25,516 nt of DNA, from positions 1 through 25,516 of the forward strand of contig JAKCCY010000030.1 in NCBI GenBank assembly GCA_021838765.1, written 5' to 3'. Within the stretch, counting starts at the first letter, position 1. Every line of letters starts with the position of its first letter. Made by a program: the position numbers and the translations under genes. The notes under the pieces are model-generated. The model did no database searches and had not been told where the DNA came from. It worked only from the letters and a program-made list of their open reading frames with translations. Positions 1 through 7,837 of this stretch are shown piece by piece. Source of the stretch: Nitrospirota bacterium. Its GTDB lineage: Bacteria > Nitrospirota_A > Leptospirillia > Leptospirillales > Leptospirillaceae.

Positions 1-23
1 TTCCGATCTCCGGTAAAGAAGAG

Positions 24-1118
24 TCAAACATTAAATCTGAAGTAGATGATATCACCATCTCGAACGCGGTACTCTTTGCCTTCCAGCTTCAGTAGACCTT
101 TTTCCTTGACTGCTTTTTCAGAACCAAGACGGTCGATATCTTCAAATTTCATAACTTCAGCTCGAATAAACCCACGCTCAATATCTGAATGAATTTGTCC
201 TGCTGCTTGAGGAGCAAGGGTTCCGTCCTGGATCGTCCAAGCCCGAACCTCATCCTCCCCCGCGGTCAAAAATGACAAAAGACCGAGGAGCCGGTAACTC
301 TCACGAATGAGTCGTTCAAGACCTGACTCTTTCATGCCCAGATCTGCCAAAAATACCTTCTGGTCGGCGGGAGAAAGCGATGCTATTTCGGCCTCTATCT
401 TGCCTGAAATGGCAAGCAACTCTCCACCTCTTGCCTTGACAGCCTCTTCAAGCTTCTTATATGAGTCGGAGTGAATCTCCTCACCCGCATCGGAAATATT
501 AGCAAGATACAGGATTGGCTTCTGAGTCAAAAGAAAGAGACTTTTCCTGAAGGATTCCGCCTCTTCCGGCGATGGAACCATCCGGGCGGGAACTCCTTGG
601 TCCAATGCCTGTCGAAGGGCTTCCAGTGTCTCCTTTTGAAGAGATGCGTCTTTCCCGCCCGCCCTGAACAGCTTTTCAGATTTAGCAATCCGGGCAGTAA
701 CAGTTGCCAGATCGGCCAACAATAACTCTGTCTCAATCACTTCGAGATCAGAAATTGGATCAACCTTACCTTGCACATGAATCACATCAGGATCATTGAA
801 AATTCTAACAACCTGAATAATTGCATCAACACTTCTTATGTGGCTAAGAAACTGGTTTCCAAGCCCCTCCCCCTGACTGGCTCCCTTTACAAGACCAGCT
901 ATATCAACAAACTCAAAAAAAGTTGGGGTCCTTTTTTTGGGGTTGTAGATCTCAGTCAAACGATCAAGCCTTCGGTCAGGAACAGGAACGACCCCAACAT
1001 GAGGATCGATGGTACAAAACGGGAAGTTTGCGACCTGGGCACTACCAGAGGTCAACGCATTAAACAGCGTAGACTTGCCAACATTGGGCAACCCCACAAT
1101 ACCACATTGGAAACTCAC
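24..1118 (-). CDS. ychF: YchF/OLA1 family ribosome-binding ATPase
   Basis: Obg-family P-loop NTPase of the YchF/OLA1 group, which binds the ribosome, prefers ATP over GTP and is linked to stress and translation control. Seen: G1 motif GLPNVGKS at residues 9-16, G3 motif DIAGLVKGAS near 72-81, and a C-terminal TGS domain ending in DGDIIYFRFNV, the family's usual terminus. The adenine-specificity loop reads NISD, where bacterial homologues usually have NVxE. A TTG at 1133 would add five residues, but I chose the GTG at 1118: it gives 364 aa, the normal family length, begins at the conserved FxCGIVGLPNVGKS block, and has GGAG 9 nt upstream. It is the last gene seen of the prs-rplY-pth block, with pth ending about 30 nt upstream. 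The assignment is very secure. Confidence 0.97.
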   Translation of the reverse strand: MSFQCGIVGLPNVGKSTLFNALTSGSAQVANFPFCTIDPHVGVVPVPDRRLDRLTEIYNPKKRTPTFFEFVDIAGLVKGASQGEGLGNQFLSHIRSVDAIIQVVRIFNDPDVIHVQGKVDPISDLEVIETELLLADLATVTARIAKSEKLFRAGGKDASLQKETLEALRQALDQGVPARMVPSPEEAESFRKSLFLLTQKPILYLANISDAGEEIHSDSYKKLEEAVKARGGELLAISGKIEAEIASLSPADQKVFLADLGMKESGLERLIRESYRLLGLLSFLTAGEDEVRAWTIQDGTLAPQAAGQIHSDIERGFIRAEVMKFEDIDRLGSEKAVKEKGLLKLEGKEYRVRDGDIIYFRFNV

Positions 1119-1148
1119 TACACACAACTCCAATCAGTACAAAAAATT

Positions 1149-1715
1149 CTAGGCACCATCCGAAGTTTTCCTCATCGACAACAACCAGCGGTCAACCATC
1201 TCCCTGAATGACTTCCAAGCAAGAACAAAGGACTCCCGTTCTGAAGAAGGAATTTGTCCCAGAACATAGTCACTTAAATCAACACCAGGTGGTGGGGATC
1301 CGACACCCACCCGTATCCTGGCAATACGATCAGATCCTGCAGCCTGAATTATCGAGAGCAAACCCTTTTGACCACCAGCACCACCACCTTCGCGATAACG
1401 AAGAGTTCCTGAAGGAAGATTGATGTCATCGGAGAGAATGAGCACCCTCTCTGGCAAATCAATATTTTTCTGCTTCATCCATGGAACAACACGACCACTC
1501 AGGTTCATATAAGTTTCAGGGAAAGACAGGAAGACCCTGAGACCGTCTACCATCCCTTCCCCCCATAGAATCGAGTCTTTTCTCTGGGTAAGGGGAATAT
1601 TTAAATCCCGGGCTAAATTATCAAGGAATATCTTCCCTGCATTATGCCTGGTCCATCGATAATTCTCCCCAGGATTTCCAAGACCTACAATGGCACAAGG
1701 CCTGAACGGGGACAT
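1149..1715 (-). CDS. pth: Peptidyl-tRNA hydrolase
   Basis: Cytosolic Pth1-type esterase that frees tRNA from peptidyl-tRNAs dropped during translation. The 188-aa length is normal. Seen: GLGNPG at residues 11-16 (Asn14 corresponds to E. coli Asn10), TRHNAG with catalytic His24, ETYMNLSG with the peptide-binding Asn, and DDINLPSG with the Asp that polarises the catalytic His. Odd: the usual GGHNGL segment reads GGQKGL, so the E. coli His113/Asn114 pair is Gln/Lys here; I expect activity is retained because the core triad is present. It starts 11 nt downstream of the rplY stop with no strong Shine-Dalgarno, which suggests coupled translation. The rplY-pth-ychF order is a common bacterial arrangement. 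Confidence 0.96.
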   Translation of the reverse strand: MSPFRPCAIVGLGNPGENYRWTRHNAGKIFLDNLARDLNIPLTQRKDSILWGEGMVDGLRVFLSFPETYMNLSGRVVPWMKQKNIDLPERVLILSDDINLPSGTLRYREGGGAGGQKGLLSIIQAAGSDRIARIRVGVGSPPPGVDLSDYVLGQIPSSERESFVLAWKSFREMVDRWLLSMRKTSDGA

Positions 1716-1726
1716 CAGAAGTAGAC

Positions 1727-2329
1727 TTACGCCTTCCCTGCTGCTGGAGCCGAAACAGCTTCAGCCCTTGGTGGGACAAGATGAAGCAAAACTGTTTCCG
1801 GGTTATCAAGAATCCTGATTCCGGAAATAACAGGAAGATCCCTGACATGAAACGAATCATTGAGGTTCATCATGGACGCGTCTACCTTGATATGATCCGG
1901 CATAACAGCAGGAAGGCACTCCACAGTCAATTCCCTGACATTATGATCCAGCGTCCCACCCATTTTGACTCCAACAGGCACTTCTCCAACAATTTCGACC
2001 GGAACTTTGTTTTTGACGAGGTCATCGGATGATATTTCCATAAAATCCAGATGAAGGATGCGACCTGTCAAAGGATCCCGCTGAATATCTCTGACCAGGG
2101 CCAGCTTGGTTTTATCTGACTGCACACCATCAAGCTCGATCTGAAAGATTGCATGTGACCCCGCATGACGATGAAAAAGTTTCTGAACATGGCTCAATGT
2201 CAATGATAAGGAAACGGTCTTTCCTTTGCCGTAAAGAACGGCAGGGATCATTCCCTCTCGGCGAAGGGTCCTGGCCACACCTTTACCTGAATTATTTCTG
2301 ACCTTCGCTTCAACAACCGGATTCTGCAT
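1727..2329 (-). CDS. rplY: Large-subunit ribosomal protein bL25, CTC/TL5 long form
   Basis: 5S-rRNA-binding ribosomal protein of the two-domain CTC/TL5 type (about 200 aa), not the short E. coli L25. The N-terminal 90 residues form the L25 RNA-binding domain (VARTLRREGMIPAVLYG segment, then the LHLDFMEIS block). The second half is the TL5 C-terminal beta domain (VPVEIVGEVPVGVKMGGTLDH, ITVxxxP-like strands), followed by a short Ala-rich tail. A TTG at 2362 would add 11 residues (ETAVFYLGGV), but homologues begin near MQNPVVEA. The ATG at 2329 has a G-rich GGGGGAG only 2 nt upstream, unusually close. It lies between prs and pth on the same strand, the usual neighbourhood of this gene. Confidence 0.94.
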   Translation of the reverse strand: MQNPVVEAKVRNNSGKGVARTLRREGMIPAVLYGKGKTVSLSLTLSHVQKLFHRHAGSHAIFQIELDGVQSDKTKLALVRDIQRDPLTGRILHLDFMEISSDDLVKNKVPVEIVGEVPVGVKMGGTLDHNVRELTVECLPAVMPDHIKVDASMMNLNDSFHVRDLPVISGIRILDNPETVLLHLVPPRAEAVSAPAAGKA

Positions 2330-2390
2330 AACTCCCCCAAGGTAAAATACTGCTGTTTCCAATGAACAACCGGAACACTATAGCTCCGTT

Positions 2391-3332
2391 TCAAACAAAT
2401 AGGGAACTCACAGACTCATCGTCGTGAATTCTCTTGATCGCCTCTCCTAGAAGTGCGCCCACTGAATAAACGCTTATCTTCTCGCAAACAGACTCTTTCC
2501 CGTTCAAGGGAATTGAATTTGTCACGATCACTTCATCAATCACTGAACGGTTTAACCGATCCAGTGCAGGACCTGACAACACCGCATGCGTTGCAACAGC
2601 CACAACCCTCCGTGCACCGGCATCTTTGGCAGCCTGTGCTCCCTGAGTAATCGTCCCGGCGGTATCGATCATATCGTCCAGAATTACCGCAGTGAACCCT
2701 TCAACATCTCCGATTATATTCATTACCTGAGACTGATTTGGGCCTTCCCTCCGCTTGTCGATAATAGCCAGCGGAGCCTGCAGCCTTTTCGCAAAAGCTC
2801 TTGTTCGCTCGACCCCACCTGCGTCCGGAGACAGCATAACCAGCTTTTCCGAAAGAAGAATTTTCCTGAGCGGCTCAAGAAGGATTGGGGTACCGTGCAG
2901 ATGATCAACCGGAATATTAAAAAAACCCTGCAATTGTCCCGTATGAAGATCAAGCGTCAAGGCCCTTGTCGCACCAGCTGTAGTGATCAGGTCAGCGACA
3001 AGTTTTGCTGTGATAGGAACGCGGGGCTGGTCCTTTCTGTCCTGACGGGCATAGGCATAATATGGAAGAACGGCAGTTATGCGCTGCGCAGATGCTCGCT
3101 TAAGAGCATCAATCATGACAAGCAGTTCCATAAGATGATTGTTGACCGGGTCTGAAAGAGACTGAATAACAAAAACATCGTCGCCCCGAACGTTTTCATC
3201 TACTCTTACCCTTGTTTCCCCATCGGAAAAGGAGGTAACAGTTGCCTGTCCCAGATTTGTGTTTAAGTAGCGGGCTATCTCTAGAGCCAAAGGGACATTG
3301 GCGTTCCCGGAAAAAATCTTAACGGCCCGCAA
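2391..3332 (-). CDS. prs: Ribose-phosphate pyrophosphokinase (PRPP synthase)
   Basis: Class I PRPP synthase: ribose 5-phosphate + ATP gives PRPP + AMP, feeding purine, pyrimidine, NAD, His and Trp synthesis. The 313 aa match the family. Seen: KIFSGNAN near the N-terminus, FSDGET at residues 35-40, the Mg/ATP-site block YYAYARQDRK (91-100), LDLHTGQLQGFF (127-138) and the PRPP-binding loop LDDMIDTAGT (218-227). The start is TTG with AAAGGT about 8 nt upstream; no ATG precedes the conserved KIFSGN block, so TTG is strongly favoured. A 158-nt spacer separates it from tRNA-Gln upstream and holds an AT-rich TATATT box that could be a weak internal promoter. It draws on pentose phosphates from the transketolase/G6PDH genes further along the window. 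Confidence 0.97.
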   Translation of the reverse strand: MRAVKIFSGNANVPLALEIARYLNTNLGQATVTSFSDGETRVRVDENVRGDDVFVIQSLSDPVNNHLMELLVMIDALKRASAQRITAVLPYYAYARQDRKDQPRVPITAKLVADLITTAGATRALTLDLHTGQLQGFFNIPVDHLHGTPILLEPLRKILLSEKLVMLSPDAGGVERTRAFAKRLQAPLAIIDKRREGPNQSQVMNIIGDVEGFTAVILDDMIDTAGTITQGAQAAKDAGARRVVAVATHAVLSGPALDRLNRSVIDEVIVTNSIPLNGKESVCEKISVYSVGALLGEAIKRIHDDESVSSLFV

Positions 3333-3490
3333 CGAGTTACCTTTCTGTTCTGCAATAAATATAAAGCACAGGACAAATACCCAATCTCAGCAGAAACCAA
3401 CCAATGAGCAAAAAGTCCCGGCACCAGCAAACACTTTCCTTGCCCAAAACATAAAAAACGCTCTGAGCAAGACATCTTCCTTGGTCAATA

Positions 3491-3565
3491 TGGTTGGGGC
3501 GCCAGGATTCGAACCTGGGAATGCGAGATCCAAATTCTCGTGACTTGCCGCTTGTCGACGCCCCA
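3491..3565 (-). tRNA. tRNA-Gln (anticodon TTG)
   Basis: A 75-nt cloverleaf on the minus strand. The 7-bp acceptor stem TGGGGCG/CGCCCCA is perfect, followed by discriminator A and an encoded CCA. The D arm reads GACAAGCGGCAAGTC. The anticodon stem CGAGA/TCTCG encloses loop ATTTGGA, giving anticodon TTG (reads CAA/CAG). The T arm CCAGGTTCGAATCCTGG is canonical. The U1-A72 first pair and overall sequence resemble E. coli tRNA-Gln(UUG). It sits 30 nt after the ispE stop and 158 nt before prs, on the same strand, so it is probably cut from a polycistronic transcript or has its own promoter inside ispE. Confidence 0.97.
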
Positions 3566-3595
3566 GTGCAACACATACTAGCATGGCATTAAAGA

Positions 3596-4513
3596 TCATG
3601 ACAGCGGGGAACGTTCCAATGTTTCAAAAGCATCAGCCCATCCACCATACTTCGACTGAAGGGCTTTCACCGCCTGTTCCGCAGACGCCCTGTCACGAAA
3701 CACTCCAAAAACAGTCGGACCGGAGCCACTCATCAAGGACTTATCGGCACCAAACTCCAAAAAACTTTTCTTAACAGAACAAAGCTCCGGATGGAGAGTG
3801 AAAGCCACCGCTTCAAGATCGTTCATGTATACATCCTGCCGCAAAAGACCTTCAATCTTAGATACTGCAGCAGCTTCTGTCAACTCTTCAGAAACTCCAA
3901 CATTCAGACTTCGGTATACCAGCGAAGTTGACAAAGAAAATCCAGGATTCCAGAGGACAACAATTTTAGACCTCTCTGCCGGGAGAGGTAAAATCTTCTC
4001 CCCCCTCCCCCACCCCAATGCGTGGGGAGTTCCTAGAAAAAAGGGAACATCACTTCCCAAAGAAGATGCCATGTCACTCAACTCAGCAAACGAAAGACCT
4101 GAGCCCAACAAACGATTAACCCCCAACAAAGTCCCGGCGGCATCTGAAGACCCCCCACCCAGCCCTGCTCCTACCGGAATATGTTTTTCCAGCTCAATCG
4201 ATATTCGTGGAAGTCGTTTAGTCGTATATCTCCCCAGGACCAATCGGGCAGCACGAACGATAAGGTTGGTGTTCGGATCCCCATCGATCACTCTTCCTCG
4301 AACTCTGAAGGAAATAGAGTCTTCCTGATCGGTAAAAACACCACTCTCCAGTTTCAGATGAAGCTTATCGAAACAGGAGATCATCAGCATTCTCGTGATC
4401 AGCTCATGATAGCCGTCAGATCGTTTCCCGACAATCTTGAGAAACAAGTTGATTTTAGCCGGTAATAAAAGATCCATTGATTCTGTCACAGGGAAAGCAC
4501 CATGGGTTGCCAT
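3596..4513 (-). CDS. ispE: 4-diphosphocytidyl-2-C-methyl-D-erythritol kinase
   Basis: GHMP-family kinase of the MEP (non-mevalonate) isoprenoid pathway; it phosphorylates CDP-ME to CDP-ME 2-phosphate. Seen: LLPAKINLFLKIVGKRSDGY, with the conserved Lys20 and DGYHEL substrate motif; the GHMP glycine-rich ATP loop GAGLGGGSSDAA (115-126); GSDVPFF with catalytic Asp155; and the C-terminal GHMP motif LMSGSGPTVFG. The ATG at 4513 is preceded by AGGA at 6 nt and overlaps the DUF512 gene by 28 nt; an ATG at 4477 (293 aa) lacks a visible Shine-Dalgarno but starts closer to the family consensus. Isoprenoid precursors made here would supply quinones and the hopanoids handled by HpnH at 20913. Confidence 0.95.
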   Translation of the reverse strand: MATHGAFPVTESMDLLLPAKINLFLKIVGKRSDGYHELITRMLMISCFDKLHLKLESGVFTDQEDSISFRVRGRVIDGDPNTNLIVRAARLVLGRYTTKRLPRISIELEKHIPVGAGLGGGSSDAAGTLLGVNRLLGSGLSFAELSDMASSLGSDVPFFLGTPHALGWGRGEKILPLPAERSKIVVLWNPGFSLSTSLVYRSLNVGVSEELTEAAAVSKIEGLLRQDVYMNDLEAVAFTLHPELCSVKKSFLEFGADKSLMSGSGPTVFGVFRDRASAEQAVKALQSKYGGWADAFETLERSPLS

Positions 4514-5871
4514 TCCGATTCCTGGGACTTTACCGTTTGAGAGAACCAGTAAGAGAACCCTCTTGCATCCGATGGAACCGCATGGATGAGCACCCCCAAT
4601 TCCTCTCTGACATCATCAAGACAGCCATCATCAAGAAAAACCTCTGAATCGGCCTTTAAGACCACATCGGGGATCAATAGCCCCGCAATGGGTGGATGCT
4701 CTCTGGGCCGCAATTGCCTGTAGGCTTTAAACCCGTCAATAATATCTCCTGCAGACAATAAGCCTGCAACCGTGACCGACGAACCGAACAGTCTGTTCTC
4801 AACCTCACAGATTTCAAACACACCCTTCCACGAGGGAAGCCTGTCCTCCAAAAGTTGGGTCAATGCCTTCAGAATTCCCGAAAAAGCCTTTCCGGTCACC
4901 ATAACCCACGGGAAAGCAGGGGGTGGAGTTTCCTGGGACTTCAGTCGCCTTATCCACTTTTTCCATTCGCTTTCAAAAAGAGGAACCATTCCAACACCAT
5001 TTCCGATCTGGGGAAGAGTCCCATAGCGGGATATGGATGGAAATTTTTTTTCTGCGAGGATATACCACTCATCAGCTGGATAAATAAATGGATCAGCAAA
5101 ACGCTCATTCATCTCCTGCTGGATCTGAGTAAGCCTCTTGAGAGTTTTCCTGGAATAAGCCATATCAATAGACCTGACAGACGGCAATTCATCCCGATGA
5201 TTCGTCAATCCAACAGGAACAACGGCCAGGGAGTTTACACCAGGATAGCGAGCAGAGAGATCCCTGATGGATTTTTCCAGGATTTCGCCGTCATTGACTC
5301 CTGGCATCAGAACTATTTGTGTGTTAAGCCGAATGCCACCAGCGATCAATTTGTCAATCATATCCAAAATATTGGGGGCATGGTCATTTCTCAGGAGAAT
5401 CTTTCTGACATCCGGATCAGTTGCATGAACAGAAATATAAAGGGGGGACAAGCGTTGCTCAATGACACGCTGAAAATCCTTCTCTGACAAGTTGGTCAGG
5501 GTAATAAAATTCCCATACAAAAAACTGTATCGATAATCCTCATCCCTTATATAAAGGGTTTTTCTCTGACCTTCAGGCATCTGGTCCACAAAGCAGAAGT
5601 CGCACTTATTGGGACACCTCTTGATCGGAGGAGGGTCAGCGACAAGACCAAGATTTTCATCAGGGTCTTTTTCCAGAGATACCTCGACCCTTTCACCTTT
5701 TACATTTTCCCAGATCATAACAACCTCAGGCTCTGCCTGATAAAATTCGATATCGATCAAATCCCTGATCTGTTGACCGTTGATAGATATCAAGCGGTCC
5801 CCTGATACCATTCCAATCTGTGCCCCGAGGGAATCCTGAATAACCTCCCTGATAACAACTCCTTGCCCCAT
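4486..5871 (-). CDS. DUF512 radical SAM protein with N-terminal PDZ domain
   Basis: Belongs to the DUF512 family (related to the cyanobacterial FeS oxidoreductase TIGR03279). Order: a PDZ-like domain over about residues 5-65 (VIREVIQDSLGAQIG, GDRLISING); a 4Fe-4S radical SAM motif CPNKCDFC with cysteines near 86, 90 and 93; a partial TIM barrel (YRYSFLYGNFITLTN, PLYISVHATDP, TQIVLMPGVND); and a C-terminal DUF512 region (PYxADEWY-like segment, then VTGKAF). The function is not established in any family member I know, so substrate and pathway are left open. Two ATGs are adjacent; the second (5871) is preferred because GGAGG sits 5 nt upstream, against 2 nt for the one at 5874. Its 3' end overlaps ispE by 28 nt, so the two are probably co-translated. 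Confidence 0.9.
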   Translation of the reverse strand: MGQGVVIREVIQDSLGAQIGMVSGDRLISINGQQIRDLIDIEFYQAEPEVVMIWENVKGERVEVSLEKDPDENLGLVADPPPIKRCPNKCDFCFVDQMPEGQRKTLYIRDEDYRYSFLYGNFITLTNLSEKDFQRVIEQRLSPLYISVHATDPDVRKILLRNDHAPNILDMIDKLIAGGIRLNTQIVLMPGVNDGEILEKSIRDLSARYPGVNSLAVVPVGLTNHRDELPSVRSIDMAYSRKTLKRLTQIQQEMNERFADPFIYPADEWYILAEKKFPSISRYGTLPQIGNGVGMVPLFESEWKKWIRRLKSQETPPPAFPWVMVTGKAFSGILKALTQLLEDRLPSWKGVFEICEVENRLFGSSVTVAGLLSAGDIIDGFKAYRQLRPREHPPIAGLLIPDVVLKADSEVFLDDGCLDDVREELGVLIHAVPSDARGFSYWFSQTVKSQESEWQPMVLSL

Positions 5872-5892
5872 CATATCCTCCAGAAGCTCATT

Positions 5893-6441
5893 CTATGCTT
5901 TGTAATGCTGATACCACAAAAAACCTTGCGAGATGTAGTAACCTCCCGAAACAAGAGATAACCCCACAGCAAGATCACCAACATAATCTGTTTCAGAAAC
6001 ATATGCATATCCCGCAAGACCGGAGAGAACAAAAAACAAATAAGCCATCTCGAGCGTTGTCGCAACCTTTCCCAGTCCAGTTGGGTTGATAGGGATAGGT
6101 GTATCAACCAGCCTTAATACAAGGAAACCAAAAACAATGATTAAGTCCCTGCTTACAAGGGCTATGGAGATCCAGACAGGAACCTTTTCCAGTACGGCAA
6201 GCGTCAGGAGAGTCGTTGAAAGCAGAATTTTGTCCGCTGCCGGATCCAAAAATCGGCCCAGATCCGTTTTTTGTCCCAACAACCTTGCCATCATTCCATC
6301 TAGTGCATCGGACAGGCTTCCTATTAAAAAAAACCAGAAAGCCTCCTTCATTTTCCCATAAACAATCAGACCCAGAAGAAACGGCGTCAGGAAAATTCGA
6401 AAAACAGTAAGGGAGTTAGGCAGATTGACGGCTTGAGGCAA
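5893..6441 (-). CDS. pgsA: CDP-diacylglycerol-glycerol-3-phosphate 3-phosphatidyltransferase
   Basis: Integral membrane CDP-alcohol phosphatidyltransferase of 182 aa, likely making phosphatidylglycerol phosphate, the first committed step to phosphatidylglycerol and cardiolipin. The full family signature D-x2-D-G-x2-A-R-x8-G-x3-D-x3-D is present, with Asp45, Asp48, Gly49, Ala52, Arg53, Gly62, Asp66 and Asp70. Several hydrophobic helices surround it (about residues 11-30, 34-45, 73-90, 92-112 and 125-150). The N-terminus NLPNSLTVFRIFLTPF is typical of PgsA. The start is TTG with AAGGGG 8 nt upstream; no ATG precedes NLPNSLT. It begins 1 nt after the upstream lipoprotein stop and ends about 20 nt before the DUF512 gene, so it is operonic. 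A different head-group alcohol cannot be excluded from sequence alone. Confidence 0.93.
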   Translation of the reverse strand: MPQAVNLPNSLTVFRIFLTPFLLGLIVYGKMKEAFWFFLIGSLSDALDGMMARLLGQKTDLGRFLDPAADKILLSTTLLTLAVLEKVPVWISIALVSRDLIIVFGFLVLRLVDTPIPINPTGLGKVATTLEMAYLFFVLSGLAGYAYVSETDYVGDLAVGLSLVSGGYYISQGFLWYQHYKA

Positions 6442-6442
6442 G

Positions 6443-7756
6443 CTAATAACCCCTTGCGGCGAGATCTGACAGCCTGTTCAGAATCCATGGATTCGACTGA
6501 CCTGAAGCAATCGCATTTCTTGCAGTGCGTGCTTCTGATATTGGCTCATTCAGTGCACCTTCAGCAATCATCAGGTCCTGAAAAATGTCAGCACGCGTCT
6601 CACCCTTGAGAATCCATTTTCTTGCCAAAAGAACCACATCCTCATAATGACCTTTCTGCAGAAGACGGAACAAGATTGCGTGCTTGGCCAATCCGGTCTG
6701 AGCCCCTTTCGATTTCATGATGTTATGTTCTTCTCCCCACTGATCAGCAGCAGTCCCTTCATCAGAGAAAACATAGGCAGAATAGATTGCACCGCTCATT
6801 CTTCCTGAAATTTTTTTCCCCGGATGTTTCTTCATGAAAAGCGCTGCAAGTCTGAGCGCCTCCCTGCTGTTGTTCCGTCTTACCTGATCTTCAATAATAT
6901 AAGACCACAGGACCTCACTGTCAGGAAGCTCGGCGAGCCCTCGATAAAGGACACTGCGAGCTCTGCCCGGATGACCAAGATCTTTTTCAAGCCTTCTCAG
7001 CCCAACAATTAACTGAGGCGTCACTTCTTTGAGGTGAATCGCCATCTCACCGATCCGAATGGCCTCTTCCGGCTGTCCTGACAAAACAAGAGCCTCAAAA
7101 TATCCAGTAAAAAAGACCGGAGAGTGAACGGCAACCTGATTATTAATGTTCGCTTTCCCAAGAGATACGGCTCTCTCCGTCTCCCCCCTCGCAATCAGGT
7201 GCAAAATAGATTCTCCTGGATCGGACTCTGGTTGAATATCCTTTAGAGGAAAGTAGAGCCCTCTTGCAGACAAAAGCTCATCCATTGCGGAAGGAAGCGC
7301 ATCAAAAGCAGCACTTTCCGTGACCAAAAAACGGCGACTGACCATTCTTTCCAGAGTCAGCGGCCTTGCTTTCCATATGGAAAGCGTCATGAATAGCGCT
7401 CCTGGCGTTGATGCCTTCGATATATGAATATCAAGGAAATGGGTCAGATGAAGAGAGTGAGCCTCTCTTGACTCACATTGTATTGTTCCGCAAAGAGCAG
7501 GAAGCGACTCGCTGTTTTGAGCTTGTCTGAGTTTTTCCCCTGAGAGCAACTGGGCTGAATGGGCAAAACGTGAAAAACGCTCTGAAGCATACGCATCAAA
7601 AGGCTTTTGCTGAATCCGGACCTCGCGATCCAGTCGAACCCCCATAAACATTACCAAACCGGAGAGTTCATCCGTTGGCCGCGGAATCGACGAACAACTC
7701 GTCAGGAGCAAACAAAGGAAGCAGAGGAAAGTTCTATATTGAATCAATTTTGACAT
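6443..7756 (-). CDS. Putative lipoprotein with TPR-like repeats, function unknown
   Basis: Not recognised. 437 aa starting MSKLIQYR, with a hydrophobic h-region and a lipobox LTSC whose Cys is residue 21, so it is predicted to be an acylated lipoprotein exported by Sec. Residues from about 190 onward look helical and repeat-like (ESILHLIARGETERAVSLG, GYFEALVLSGQPEEAIRIGE, NSREALRLAALFMKKHPG, LLQKGHYEDVVLLARKWIL). These fit degenerate TPR or Sel1-like pairs, suggesting protein-protein interaction. The N-terminal third (residues 25-180) has no motif I can name. It is first in the minus-strand block with pgsA starting 1 nt after its stop, and is divergent from the plus-strand gene at 7838. A role in the cell envelope is inference only. 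Confidence 0.8.
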   Translation of the reverse strand: MSKLIQYRTFLCFLCLLLTSCSSIPRPTDELSGLVMFMGVRLDREVRIQQKPFDAYASERFSRFAHSAQLLSGEKLRQAQNSESLPALCGTIQCESREAHSLHLTHFLDIHISKASTPGALFMTLSIWKARPLTLERMVSRRFLVTESAAFDALPSAMDELLSARGLYFPLKDIQPESDPGESILHLIARGETERAVSLGKANINNQVAVHSPVFFTGYFEALVLSGQPEEAIRIGEMAIHLKEVTPQLIVGLRRLEKDLGHPGRARSVLYRGLAELPDSEVLWSYIIEDQVRRNNSREALRLAALFMKKHPGKKISGRMSGAIYSAYVFSDEGTAADQWGEEHNIMKSKGAQTGLAKHAILFRLLQKGHYEDVVLLARKWILKGETRADIFQDLMIAEGALNEPISEARTARNAIASGQSNPWILNRLSDLAARGY

Positions 7757-7837
7757 ATGATATGATTTCTCTCCATGGACCTTCGAAGATCCCTCCGGAA
7801 ATTTCCATAACCTACAACATAAACCTGCTCACCATGG

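Noticed and set aside
771..1211. Plus-strand 146-aa open frame over ychF and pth
   Set aside because: Fully antisense to two conserved genes, low-complexity composition, no ribosome-binding site and no recognisable motif.
2586..3155. Plus-strand 189-aa open frame inside prs
   Set aside because: Antisense shadow of a highly conserved gene; no domain visible.
3440..3465. Terminator after tRNA-Gln (GCTCAGAGC followed by six T on the minus strand)
   Set aside because: The stem would be at most 4 bp with a 1-nt loop, not a credible intrinsic terminator.
4855..5487. Plus-strand 210-aa open frame inside the DUF512 gene
   Set aside because: Antisense shadow; the opposite strand carries clear radical SAM and PDZ motifs.
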